DNA of 12,568 nucleotides from JBFWWW01 sp050245975 (GTDB lineage Bacteria; Pseudomonadota; Alphaproteobacteria; Rhizobiales; Hyphomicrobiaceae). Under the pieces are notes generated by a model that saw only the letters and a program-made list of their open reading frames with translations, had not been told where the DNA came from and ran no database searches. Position numbers and translations under genes: made by a program. The DNA lies in assembly GCA_050245975.1 (NCBI GenBank), contig JBFWWW010000115.1, positions 1 through 12,568 of the forward strand, read 5' to 3'. Below, in pieces: positions 6,722 to 12,568 of this stretch; the stretch's first letter is position 1, and every line of letters starts with the position of its first letter.

Positions 6722-7792
6722 CTATTCTCCGGGCTGCGCTGCCGCGGCTGCCGGAAGGCCCAGCCGCTCGCCGGCATATCCGGCTCTCAGCGGCTGCCAC
6801 CACGCGGTATTGTCGAGATACCAGCGCACCGTCTTGTCGATCCCCGTGTCGAATGTCTCCTGCGCGCGCCAGCCGAGCTCGCGCTCGAGCTTCGACGCGT
6901 CGATGGCATAGCGCAGGTCATGTCCGGGACGGTCGGCCACGAAGGAGATCAGCCGCTCATGCGGCGCACCGGCTGGGGAGTGCCTGTCCATCAGCGCAGC
7001 GATGGTGCGGACGACATCGATGTTCGCGCGCTCGTTGCGGCCGCCGACGTTGTAGGTCTCGCCGGGCCGTCCGCGCGTGACGATGAGGTGCAGGGCGCGG
7101 GCGTGATCGTCGACGTAGAGCCAGTCGCGCACGTTGGCGCCCGTGCCGTAGACGGGCAGGGCCTTGCCGTCGCGCGCGTTGAGGATCATCAGCGGGATCA
7201 GCTTTTCGGGAAACTGGCACGGCCCGTAGTTGTTGGAGCAGTTGGAGATGATCGTCGGCAGCCCGTAGGTGCGGTGCCAGGCGAGGACGAGATGATCGGA
7301 CGCGGCCTTGCTGGCGGAGTAGGGCGAACTGGGATCATAGGGTGTGTCCTCGCGGAAGAGGCCGTCGGGCCCGAGCGAGCCGTACACTTCGTCAGTGGAG
7401 ACATGGAGAAAGCGGAACGCGGCCTTTGCCGCCGCCGGAAGCTTCTCCCAATAGCGCCGCGCGGCTTCCAGAAGCACGTGTGTGCCGTTGATGTTCGTCG
7501 CCACGAAGGCCGCCGACCCGGTGATGGAGCGGTCGACATGGCTCTCCGCCGCAAGGTGCACGACCGCGTCGGGATGGAACGACTCGAATGTCGCATGCAT
7601 GGCGGCGACGTCGCAGATATCGGCCTGGCGGAAGGCGTAGCCCGGCCGGTCCGCGACGGCGTCGAGCGAGCGCAGGTTGGCCGCGTAGGTGAGCTTGTCG
7701 ATGTTGAGGACATCGGCTCCCGCATCGAGCACGAGATGCCTGCACACGGCGGACCCGATGAACCCCGCGCCCCCAGTCACGAGGATTCGCAT
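6722..7792 (-). CDS. rfbB: dTDP-glucose 4,6-dehydratase
   Basis: A 356-residue enzyme, the usual length for RmlB. It converts dTDP-glucose to dTDP-4-keto-6-deoxyglucose using tightly bound NAD+. The NAD motif GGAGFIGS is at residues 7-14, followed by DKLTYAANLRSL (32-43) and HLAAESHVDRSI (79-90). The active-site triad T133-D134-E135 in STDEVYG and Y158-x3-K162 in YSASK are complete. Further family stretches are SNNYGPCQFPEKLIPL and the YVDDHARAL segment. The ATG at 7792 has AAGGAGG (7800-7806) 7 bases upstream, which rules out the slightly longer in-frame start at 7843. An 80-base gap separates it from rfbC; it ends 2 bases before rfbD. Confidence 0.97.
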   Translation of the reverse strand: MRILVTGGAGFIGSAVCRHLVLDAGADVLNIDKLTYAANLRSLDAVADRPGYAFRQADICDVAAMHATFESFHPDAVVHLAAESHVDRSITGSAAFVATNINGTHVLLEAARRYWEKLPAAAKAAFRFLHVSTDEVYGSLGPDGLFREDTPYDPSSPYSASKAASDHLVLAWHRTYGLPTIISNCSNNYGPCQFPEKLIPLMILNARDGKALPVYGTGANVRDWLYVDDHARALHLIVTRGRPGETYNVGGRNERANIDVVRTIAALMDRHSPAGAPHERLISFVADRPGHDLRYAIDASKLERELGWRAQETFDTGIDKTVRWYLDNTAWWQPLRAGYAGERLGLPAAAAAQPGE

Positions 7793-7866
7793 CCCCACCC
7801 CTCCTTCGTCAGCGGACCCCGTCGGCCGGCGTGCCTGCCCCACCGCGAGCCGGCCACGCGCTTGAC

Positions 7867-7882
7867 TGCGCCTCAGGGCGCA
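7867..7882 (-). other. Perfect inverted repeat around the rfbC stop codon
   Basis: TGCGCC-CTGA-GGCGCA on the minus strand: 6-base arms with a tetraloop holding the TGA stop of rfbC. No T-run follows, so it is not a standard terminator, and rfbB continues 80 bases downstream on the same strand. It could attenuate or protect the 3' end of the upstream message (inference). Confidence 0.5.
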
Positions 7883-8436
7883 TAGTGAAAACAGGGAGGT
7901 AGCTCAGACAGCGGCGGATGTCTCCTGTCCTTGTCGGACAGGGTTTCCGTCCCCTGAGCGACGGGCCAGGCGATGCCGAGCGCCGGGTCGTTCCAGGCCA
8001 GCCCGCGGTCGCAGTCCGGCGCATAGAAGTCGGTAACCTTATAGAGGACCTCGGTGTCAGGCTCGATCGTGCAAAATCCGTGGGCAAAACCAGCGGGAAC
8101 CCAGAGCTGGCGCCAGTTCCGGGCGCTCAGCTCGACCGCCACGTGCCGGCCGTAGGTCGGCGATCCCCGGCGGATATCGACCGCGACATCGTAAATGGCG
8201 CCCCGCGTGACGCGCACCAGCTTGCCCTGGGCATGGGGCTCGGTCTGGAAATGCAGGCCGCGGATGACGCCGGGGGAAACCGACAGCGAGTGGTTGTCCT
8301 GAACGAAATCGACCGGCAGCCCCGCGGCCTCCATCGCCTTCCTGTTGAACGTCTCGGAGAAGAATCCCCGCTCGTCCCGGAAAATCCTGGGCGTGATGAG
8401 CACCGGCCCGGCAATGTCGAATGTTTCGGTCTGCAT
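7873..8436 (-). CDS. rfbC: dTDP-4-dehydrorhamnose 3,5-epimerase
   Basis: A 187-residue cupin-fold epimerase, normal for RmlC. It epimerises C3 and C5 of dTDP-4-keto-6-deoxyglucose. Conserved features are FRDERGFFSETF (residues 19-30), QDNHSLS (46-52), RGLHFQ with the catalytic base H62, K72, WVPAGFAHGF (112-121), and Y132 in LYKVTDFYAP, the general acid. The ATG at 8436 is at the family N-terminus, but only weak purines precede it, so its translation start signal looks poorer than those of the other rfb genes. The reading frame stays open far upstream, antisense to ugd, but that part is not coding. First gene of the rfbCBDA operon, divergent from ugd. Confidence 0.96.
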   Translation of the reverse strand: MQTETFDIAGPVLITPRIFRDERGFFSETFNRKAMEAAGLPVDFVQDNHSLSVSPGVIRGLHFQTEPHAQGKLVRVTRGAIYDVAVDIRRGSPTYGRHVAVELSARNWRQLWVPAGFAHGFCTIEPDTEVLYKVTDFYAPDCDRGLAWNDPALGIAWPVAQGTETLSDKDRRHPPLSELPPCFHYAP

Positions 8437-8628
8437 GTTCGTGCGTGTCTGGAGGCTGGACGGCGATGCTAGCACGCCGCCGCACGGGCCAGACTGCCCC
8501 AATTTGCGCCGGCGTGCACCCCAAGCCGTCAGCACAGGTAAAGGCCTGGGGGACAGTGGATTTGCTGCGGCGTGGCGGGCCGGGATATAGAGGGGCCGCG
8601 ACGATGGCAACACCGGGAGCAGGGTCGC
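8437..8628. promoter_or_regulatory. Divergent promoter region between rfbC and ugd
   Basis: A 192-base interval from which both sugar-nucleotide units are transcribed. For ugd (plus), TTGCTG (8562-8567), 18 bases, then TATAGA (8586-8591), ending 37 bases before the ATG. For rfbC (minus), an extended -10 type TGC-TAGCAT (TAGCAT at 8466-8471) lies 29 bases before the ATG without a convincing -35. A shared regulator could act here, but no clear operator is visible. Confidence 0.5.
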
Positions 8629-9939
8629 ATGCACATCACAATGATCGGCGCCGGCTATGTCGGCCTGGTCTCGGGGGCCTGCCTTGCCGACATCGGCCAC
8701 AAGGTCATCTGCGTCGACAAGGACCCGGCCAAGATCGCGATGCTGCGGTCCGGCAGGATGCCGATCTACGAGGCCGGGCTCGACGATCTGGTGGCCCGCA
8801 ACGTCGCGGCCGGGCGCCTTGCGTTTGCCGACGATCTGGGTGCGCCGGTTGCGCAATCGCAGGCCGTGTTCATCGCCGTGGGGACTCCGCCGCGCAAGTC
8901 GGACGGTCATGCCGACCTGTCCTACGTGTTCCAGGCCGCGCGCGAGATTGCCGGCGCCCTTCGCGGCTTTGCCACGGTGGTGGTCAAGTCGACGGTTCCG
9001 GTGGGGACGGGCGACGACGTGGAGCGGCTCATGCGCGAGACGCGCCCCGATGCCGATTTCGCCGTCGTGTCGAACCCGGAGTTTCTGCGCGAAGGCGATG
9101 CCATCGCCGATTTCATGCATCCTGACCGCATCGTTGTCGGGGCGGGGGATGAGCGCGGTCGTGCAGCTATGGCGGACGTCTACGCGCCATTGACGAACAC
9201 GGGCGCTCCGCTGCTGCTCACGAACCGCCGCACCGCCGAGATCATCAAGTACGCGGCCAACGGCTTCCTGGTCACGAAGATCACATTCATCAACGAGATC
9301 GCCGACCTGTGCGAGCGTGTCGGCGGCGACGTGCAGGACGTCGCCCGCGGCATCGGGCTCGACAATCGTATCGGGCAGAAATTCCTCAATGCCGGCCCCG
9401 GTTACGGCGGCTCGTGCTTTCCCAAGGACACGCTTGCGCTGGCCCAGATCGCGCAGGGGGCGGGCGTCTCGCTGCGCATCATCGAGACGGCGACCGCCGT
9501 CAACAACCAGCGCCGCTACGTGATGGCGCGCAAGGTGATCGCGGCGTGCGGGGGCAGTGTGCGCGGGCTGACGCTCGGCGTGCTGGGGCTGACGTTCAAG
9601 GCCGACACCGACGACATGCGGGAGTCGCCGGCGACAGGCATCATCCGTGCATTGCTCGATGCCGGTGCTGCGATCCGCGCCTATGACCCCGCCGGAGCCC
9701 ATCAGGCGCGCGAGGTGCTGCCGGATATCGAGCTGGCACAGGACCCCTATGACTGCATCGCCGGTGCGGATTGCGCGGTCGTCATCACCGAATGGGCCGA
9801 GTTTCGCGGCCTGGACCTCGCGCGGGTGAAAGCGTCGCTGCGCCGTCCCGTCCTGGTGGACCTGCGCAACATCTTCACGCCGGAGCAGGCGCGCCGGCAC
9901 GGACTGAGCTACGTCAGCGTCGGACGCGGCGAGGCGTGA
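8629..9939 (+). CDS. ugd: UDP-glucose 6-dehydrogenase
   Basis: A 436-residue enzyme of standard length that oxidises UDP-glucose to UDP-glucuronate with two NAD+. The N-terminal Rossmann motif GAGYVGL is at residues 7-13, with D30 binding the NAD ribose. Catalytic residues are in place: T122 in KSTVPVGT, E151 and E155 in NPEFLREG, K207 and N211 in EIIKYAANGF, and the nucleophile C263 in GPGYGGSCFPKDT with D267. The C-terminal UDP-binding part includes GLTFKADTDDMRESPA. The ATG at 8629 has GGGAGCAGGG just upstream; a start at 8572 lacks family similarity and would overlap the promoter. Divergent from rfbC, suggesting that rhamnose and glucuronate (or sugars made from it) serve the same surface polysaccharide. 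Confidence 0.97.
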   Translation: MHITMIGAGYVGLVSGACLADIGHKVICVDKDPAKIAMLRSGRMPIYEAGLDDLVARNVAAGRLAFADDLGAPVAQSQAVFIAVGTPPRKSDGHADLSYVFQAAREIAGALRGFATVVVKSTVPVGTGDDVERLMRETRPDADFAVVSNPEFLREGDAIADFMHPDRIVVGAGDERGRAAMADVYAPLTNTGAPLLLTNRRTAEIIKYAANGFLVTKITFINEIADLCERVGGDVQDVARGIGLDNRIGQKFLNAGPGYGGSCFPKDTLALAQIAQGAGVSLRIIETATAVNNQRRYVMARKVIAACGGSVRGLTLGVLGLTFKADTDDMRESPATGIIRALLDAGAAIRAYDPAGAHQAREVLPDIELAQDPYDCIAGADCAVVITEWAEFRGLDLARVKASLRRPVLVDLRNIFTPEQARRHGLSYVSVGRGEA

Positions 9940-9953
9940 AGTCGCCTCAGGCG
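9931..9953. terminator. Overlapping inverted repeats at the convergent ugd/IclR-gene ends
   Basis: GAGGCG (9931-9936) and CGCCTC (9943-9948) form a perfect 6-base-pair stem whose 6-base loop holds the ugd TGA. The same CGCC (9943-9946) can instead pair with GGCG (9950-9953), putting the stop codon of the IclR-type gene in a 3-base loop. The genes end only 7 bases apart, so this is a plausible bidirectional 3' structure, but no T-runs flank it. Confidence 0.4.
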
Positions 9954-10711
9954 TTGTCGAGCGCCAGCCTGATGCTGCCGGCCGCCTGCTTCAGGTGCGG
10001 CAGATAGTCGGCGAGCATGCGGTCTTCCGGCACGCGCGCAGCCGGCGCACTGATGTTGATGGCGAAGCCCGCGGCCGGCGGCCGCTGCCGGATCGCAATG
10101 GCAATCGACCGCAGACCCATTTCCAGCTCCTCGGATACGAGCGCGTAGCCGCACGTGCGAACTTCCTCGAGGCGGGTCTTGAGCTTTCCGCGCGTGGTCA
10201 GCGTCCGCTCGGTGAAGCGATCGAGGCGGGCGCTCTTGAAGTAGGCATCGAGCCTGTTGGGATGCAGCGTCGACAGGAGAGCCTGCCCCATCGATGTCGC
10301 GTGCGCAGGCAGTCGCGTGCCGACCGTGAGGCCGGTCGTCATGATCCTGTGCCGCGCCGGGGAGCGGGCGACATAGACGATGTCGCATCCTTCCAGCATG
10401 GCGGCCGACGCAGATTCGCCGATGCTTCGCGTGAGCTCGACCAGAACGTCGCGCACGATCTCGATTTCCGACAGGCCCGACAGGAAGGACTGGCTGAGCT
10501 CCAGGACAGCCGGCGTCAGCTCGAAGTACTTGCCGTTGGTGCGTGCGTAGCCCATCGCGCAGAGCGTCAACAGGAAGCGACGCGCTGCGGCTCTCGTCAG
10601 GCCCGTCCGTGTCGCCACGTCGGTGATGGATTGCTGACGATGGCCGGCGCCGAAACTGTTGATGACGGCCAGGCCGCGCCGGAACGACGTGACGGATTCA
10701 TCCCGATGCAT
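9947..10711 (-). CDS. IclR-family transcriptional regulator (PcaR/PcaU/PobR-like)
   Basis: A 254-residue DNA-binding regulator of normal IclR length. The winged helix-turn-helix is at about residues 10-66 (SITDVATRTGLTRAAARRFL at 28-47 is the HTH, YFELTP at 62-67 the wing end). The ligand-binding domain follows, with TRLPAHATSMGQALL (132-146) and MGLRSIAIAI (198-207), both family landmarks. The LTRAAARRFLLTL and GKYFELTPAVLELSQSFL stretches resemble the PcaR/PcaU/PobR subgroup, whose known members respond to aromatic acids. ATG at 10711. No aromatic catabolism genes are in the window, so target and ligand are unknown; it lies between ugd, which converges on it, and hrpB. Confidence 0.92.
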   Translation of the reverse strand: MHRDESVTSFRRGLAVINSFGAGHRQQSITDVATRTGLTRAAARRFLLTLCAMGYARTNGKYFELTPAVLELSQSFLSGLSEIEIVRDVLVELTRSIGESASAAMLEGCDIVYVARSPARHRIMTTGLTVGTRLPAHATSMGQALLSTLHPNRLDAYFKSARLDRFTERTLTTRGKLKTRLEEVRTCGYALVSEELEMGLRSIAIAIRQRPPAAGFAINISAPAARVPEDRMLADYLPHLKQAAGSIRLALDNA

Positions 10712-10745
10712 CGAGGACCCCTGCGCCCCGCGACATGTCTCTGCG

Positions 10746-10795
10746 GGTGTTATTCCTCAGCCTCGGGCCGCTTTCAAGATGCGTCTAGGTGTTAT
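10746..10795. repeat. 8-base direct repeat flanking the IclR-gene promoter
   Basis: GGTGTTAT occurs at 10746-10753 and again at 10788-10795, 42 bases apart start to start (close to four helical turns). One copy covers the candidate -10 and the other covers the hrpB stop codon. Could be regulator binding sites; could be chance. Confidence 0.3.
10749..10777 (-). promoter_or_regulatory. Candidate promoter of the IclR-type gene
   Basis: On the minus strand TTGAAA (10772-10777, 5 of 6), 17 bases, then AATAAC (10749-10754, 4 of 6), ending 37 bases before the ATG. One of the better sigma-70-like matches in the window, located in the 80-base gap after hrpB. Confidence 0.5.
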
Positions 10796-12568
10796 CGGGA
10801 GCGCGGCTTCGCTCGCGTCGTCGGCCGCGCGGCTGCGGGGTCCTCCGGCCAGTCATGTTTCGGGTAGCGTCCGCGCATGTCGGCGCGCACGTCGCGCCAG
10901 GAGCCGCGCCAGAAACCCGGCAGATCGCGCGTGATCTGCAGGGGCCGGTGGGCCGGGGACAGGAGGTGCAGCGTCAGCGGCGGCCCGCCGCGCGCCAGCA
11001 CCGGGTGCTGCGTCAGCCCGAACAGCTCCTGGACGCGCACGGCGACGCTCGGTGCATCGGCACCCTCGTAGTCGATCGGATGGCGGTTGCCGGTCGGCGC
11101 CTCGAAGTGCGTCGGAGCTTCCCGGTCGAGCCGGCGCACGAGGTCCCATCGGATGAGCGCCGCCAGCGCGGCAGGCAGCGTGTCGGCCGGGATATCCGCG
11201 ATGCGGGTCTTGCCGGCGAGGTGCGGCGCCAGCCAGTCGCCGACCGTTGCGGCAAGGCCGGGGTCCGACAGGTCCGGGAGGGCCGGGTCTGCTTGGCGCA
11301 GATAGGCGACACGGGCCCTGAGCTGGCGTTGCGCGGCGGTCCACGGCAGCCTCTCGATGCCGGCCGCGGCCGCGCCCGCCGCCAGCAGCGCGGCCGCTTC
11401 CCCCGTTCTGGGGACCGGCTGCGGCTCCCGCGACAGAACGATGGCGTCGAGGCAGCGGACGCGCTCCGCGCGCAGCGCACCGGCCGCGGTGTCGAAGCGG
11501 ATGTCATCGCGTTCGACGATGCGATCCTGGGCGACGGCAGCCAGCTCGCTCTCGTCCAGCCGCGCGGCGGTCAGGATGCGGGTGGCGGCGGCGGCCCCGG
11601 TCATCTCGGCCACCACCAGGAAGGGTTCGCGCGCCAACGTCTCGGCGGCATCCATCCGCGCGCCGCGGCCATTGGCGAGCAGATACTGGCCATCGGCGCC
11701 GCGCGCCTTGGCGATGCGGTCGGGATAGGCCAGCGCCAGCAGTGCGCCGCTGCTGCGGGCAGCGCCATCGCCACGCGCGGAGCGTGCCCAGTCCTGGGCC
11801 AGGCGGCGCATCGCGGCCGCACGCTGCGATCGGTCGCGCAGGAATCCCTCATGGCGCGCATCGATGTCGACGCTGCGCCCGCCCAGCCCCTTCTCGACGA
11901 TCACGGCCGCCAGCCCGGCGGCATGGAGGGCATTGGACCTGCCTCCTTCGAGGACCATGTGCGCCAGCCGCGGCGGCAGCGCGAGGGTGTTCAGCTCCCG
12001 GCCGGCGGGGGTGAGGCGGCCGTCGGGCGTGAGCGCGCCAAGCCGCTCCAACTCGTCGCGGGCCGCCGCCAGGGCCGCGGCAGGCGGGCTGTCGAGCCAG
12101 GGAAGGGCGGTTGGATCGCTGGCGCCCCAAGCGGCGCAGTCGAGCAGGAGCGGGGCCAGGTCGGCCGAACGGATTTCCGGTTCCGCAAACGGCTTCAGGC
12201 TGGCGGTCTCGGGCTCGTCCCAGAGGCGGAAGCAGACGCCGGGCTCCGTGCGCCCGGCGCGTCCGCGGCGCTGGTCGGCCGCCGCCCGGCTGACGCGCAC
12301 GGTCTCGAGCCGCGTGACGCCGGCGTCAGGCTCGTAGCGGGGCACGCGCGCGAGGCCGCTGTCCACGACGACGCGCACGCCTTCGATGGTGAGCGACGTT
12401 TCTGCAATGGCGGTCGACAGCACGACCTTGCGCCGTCCCGGTGGTGCCGGCGCGATGGCGCGGTCCTGCGCCTTGAGGTCGAGCGCGCCGTAAAGGGAAA
12501 CGAGGTCCACTTCGGGCAGTCCGGCGCGTGCATCGGCGAGACGCTGTTCGGTGCGGCGGATCTCGGAC
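10792..12568 (-). CDS. hrpB: ATP-dependent helicase HrpB, C-terminal part
   Basis: About 591 residues are visible; HrpB is usually 810-850, so roughly the first 230-250 residues, with the Walker A and DEAH motifs, lie beyond the right edge. The frame is open to position 12568 and conserved residues precede the internal GTG at 12510, so that GTG is not the start. Helicase motif V (STAIAETSLTIEGV, 12376-12417) and motif VI (QRRGRAGR, 12250-12273) are intact. The helicase-associated domain follows. The C-terminal HrpB domain is typical: FEAPTGNRHPIDYEG, VRVQELFGL, LLSPAHRPLQITRDLPGFWRGSW and DMRGRYPKHDWPEDP, then a basic tail. Family members are DEAH-box RNA helicases; the precise substrate in this group is not settled. 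Confidence 0.95.
   Translation of the reverse strand, partial: SEIRRTEQRLADARAGLPEVDLVSLYGALDLKAQDRAIAPAPPGRRKVVLSTAIAETSLTIEGVRVVVDSGLARVPRYEPDAGVTRLETVRVSRAAADQRRGRAGRTEPGVCFRLWDEPETASLKPFAEPEIRSADLAPLLLDCAAWGASDPTALPWLDSPPAAALAAARDELERLGALTPDGRLTPAGRELNTLALPPRLAHMVLEGGRSNALHAAGLAAVIVEKGLGGRSVDIDARHEGFLRDRSQRAAAMRRLAQDWARSARGDGAARSSGALLALAYPDRIAKARGADGQYLLANGRGARMDAAETLAREPFLVVAEMTGAAAATRILTAARLDESELAAVAQDRIVERDDIRFDTAAGALRAERVRCLDAIVLSREPQPVPRTGEAAALLAAGAAAAGIERLPWTAAQRQLRARVAYLRQADPALPDLSDPGLAATVGDWLAPHLAGKTRIADIPADTLPAALAALIRWDLVRRLDREAPTHFEAPTGNRHPIDYEGADAPSVAVRVQELFGLTQHPVLARGGPPLTLHLLSPAHRPLQITRDLPGFWRGSWRDVRADMRGRYPKHDWPEDPAAARPTTRAKPRSR

Noticed and set aside
6720..6803. 28-codon extension of rfbD
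   Set aside because: It overlaps rfbB in another frame; the ATG at 6719 has its own GGAG site and matches the family N-terminus.
8437..9900. Long minus-strand extension upstream of rfbC, open antisense to ugd
   Set aside because: Only the part from 8436 to 7873 matches an epimerase; the rest mirrors ugd codons and would remove the divergent promoter region.
12195..12533. Alternative short frames and an internal GTG at 12510 as the helicase start
   Set aside because: The helicase frame continues to the window edge with conserved HrpB residues before the GTG, so the gene is simply truncated by the window.
1..12568. Possible defence island, mobile element, CRISPR array or RNA gene
   Set aside because: No spaced repeats, transposase or integrase motifs, terminal inverted repeats, tRNA-like cloverleaf or rRNA sequence were seen, and composition is uniform. 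The genes are ordinary chromosomal families.

Overview
The window is GC-rich (roughly two thirds G+C by eye) and densely packed with ordinary chromosomal genes. Codon use, the gene families (IclR regulator of the PcaR/PcaU/PobR type, HrpB helicase, DUF4332-type tail) and the strong GAGG-type ribosome sites suggest an alphaproteobacterium, perhaps of the Hyphomicrobiales. That placement is inference. I see no tRNA, rRNA, insertion sequence, phage gene or CRISPR array, and no gene-free stretch longer than about 200 bases.

Layout, left to right. (1) 1-1576, minus: a cytoplasmic protein with a zinc-phospholipase-C/S1-P1-nuclease-like metal site fused by an Ala/Pro-rich linker to a helix-hairpin-helix (DUF4332-like) tail, cut off by the left edge. 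(2) 1678-2694, minus: luciferase-like flavin monooxygenase. (3) 2759-3929, minus: a two-gene iron uptake unit, periplasmic cupredoxin then FTR1-type permease. (4) 4108-4899, plus: a short-chain dehydrogenase with a GTG start, divergent from the iron unit. (5) 4918-8436, minus: rfbC-rfbB-rfbD-rfbA, the complete pathway from glucose-1-phosphate to dTDP-L-rhamnose. (6) 8629-9939, plus: UDP-glucose 6-dehydrogenase, divergent from rfbC. (7) 9947-10711, minus: IclR-family regulator. (8) 10792-12568, minus: the C-terminal two thirds of ATP-dependent helicase HrpB, cut off by the right edge.

The one clear functional block is 4918-9939, which makes two activated sugars, dTDP-L-rhamnose and UDP-glucuronate, for a cell-surface polysaccharide. 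No glycosyltransferase, flippase or polymerase lies in the window, so assembly genes must be elsewhere. The other genes look like unrelated neighbours.

I did not find a convincing undescribed multi-gene system. The observations most worth a second look are the metal-site/HhH fusion at the left edge, and a recurring arrangement in which TGA stop codons of the sugar genes and their neighbour (rfbC, rfbD, rfbA, ugd, iclR-type gene) lie in the loops of short perfect GC-rich inverted repeats.
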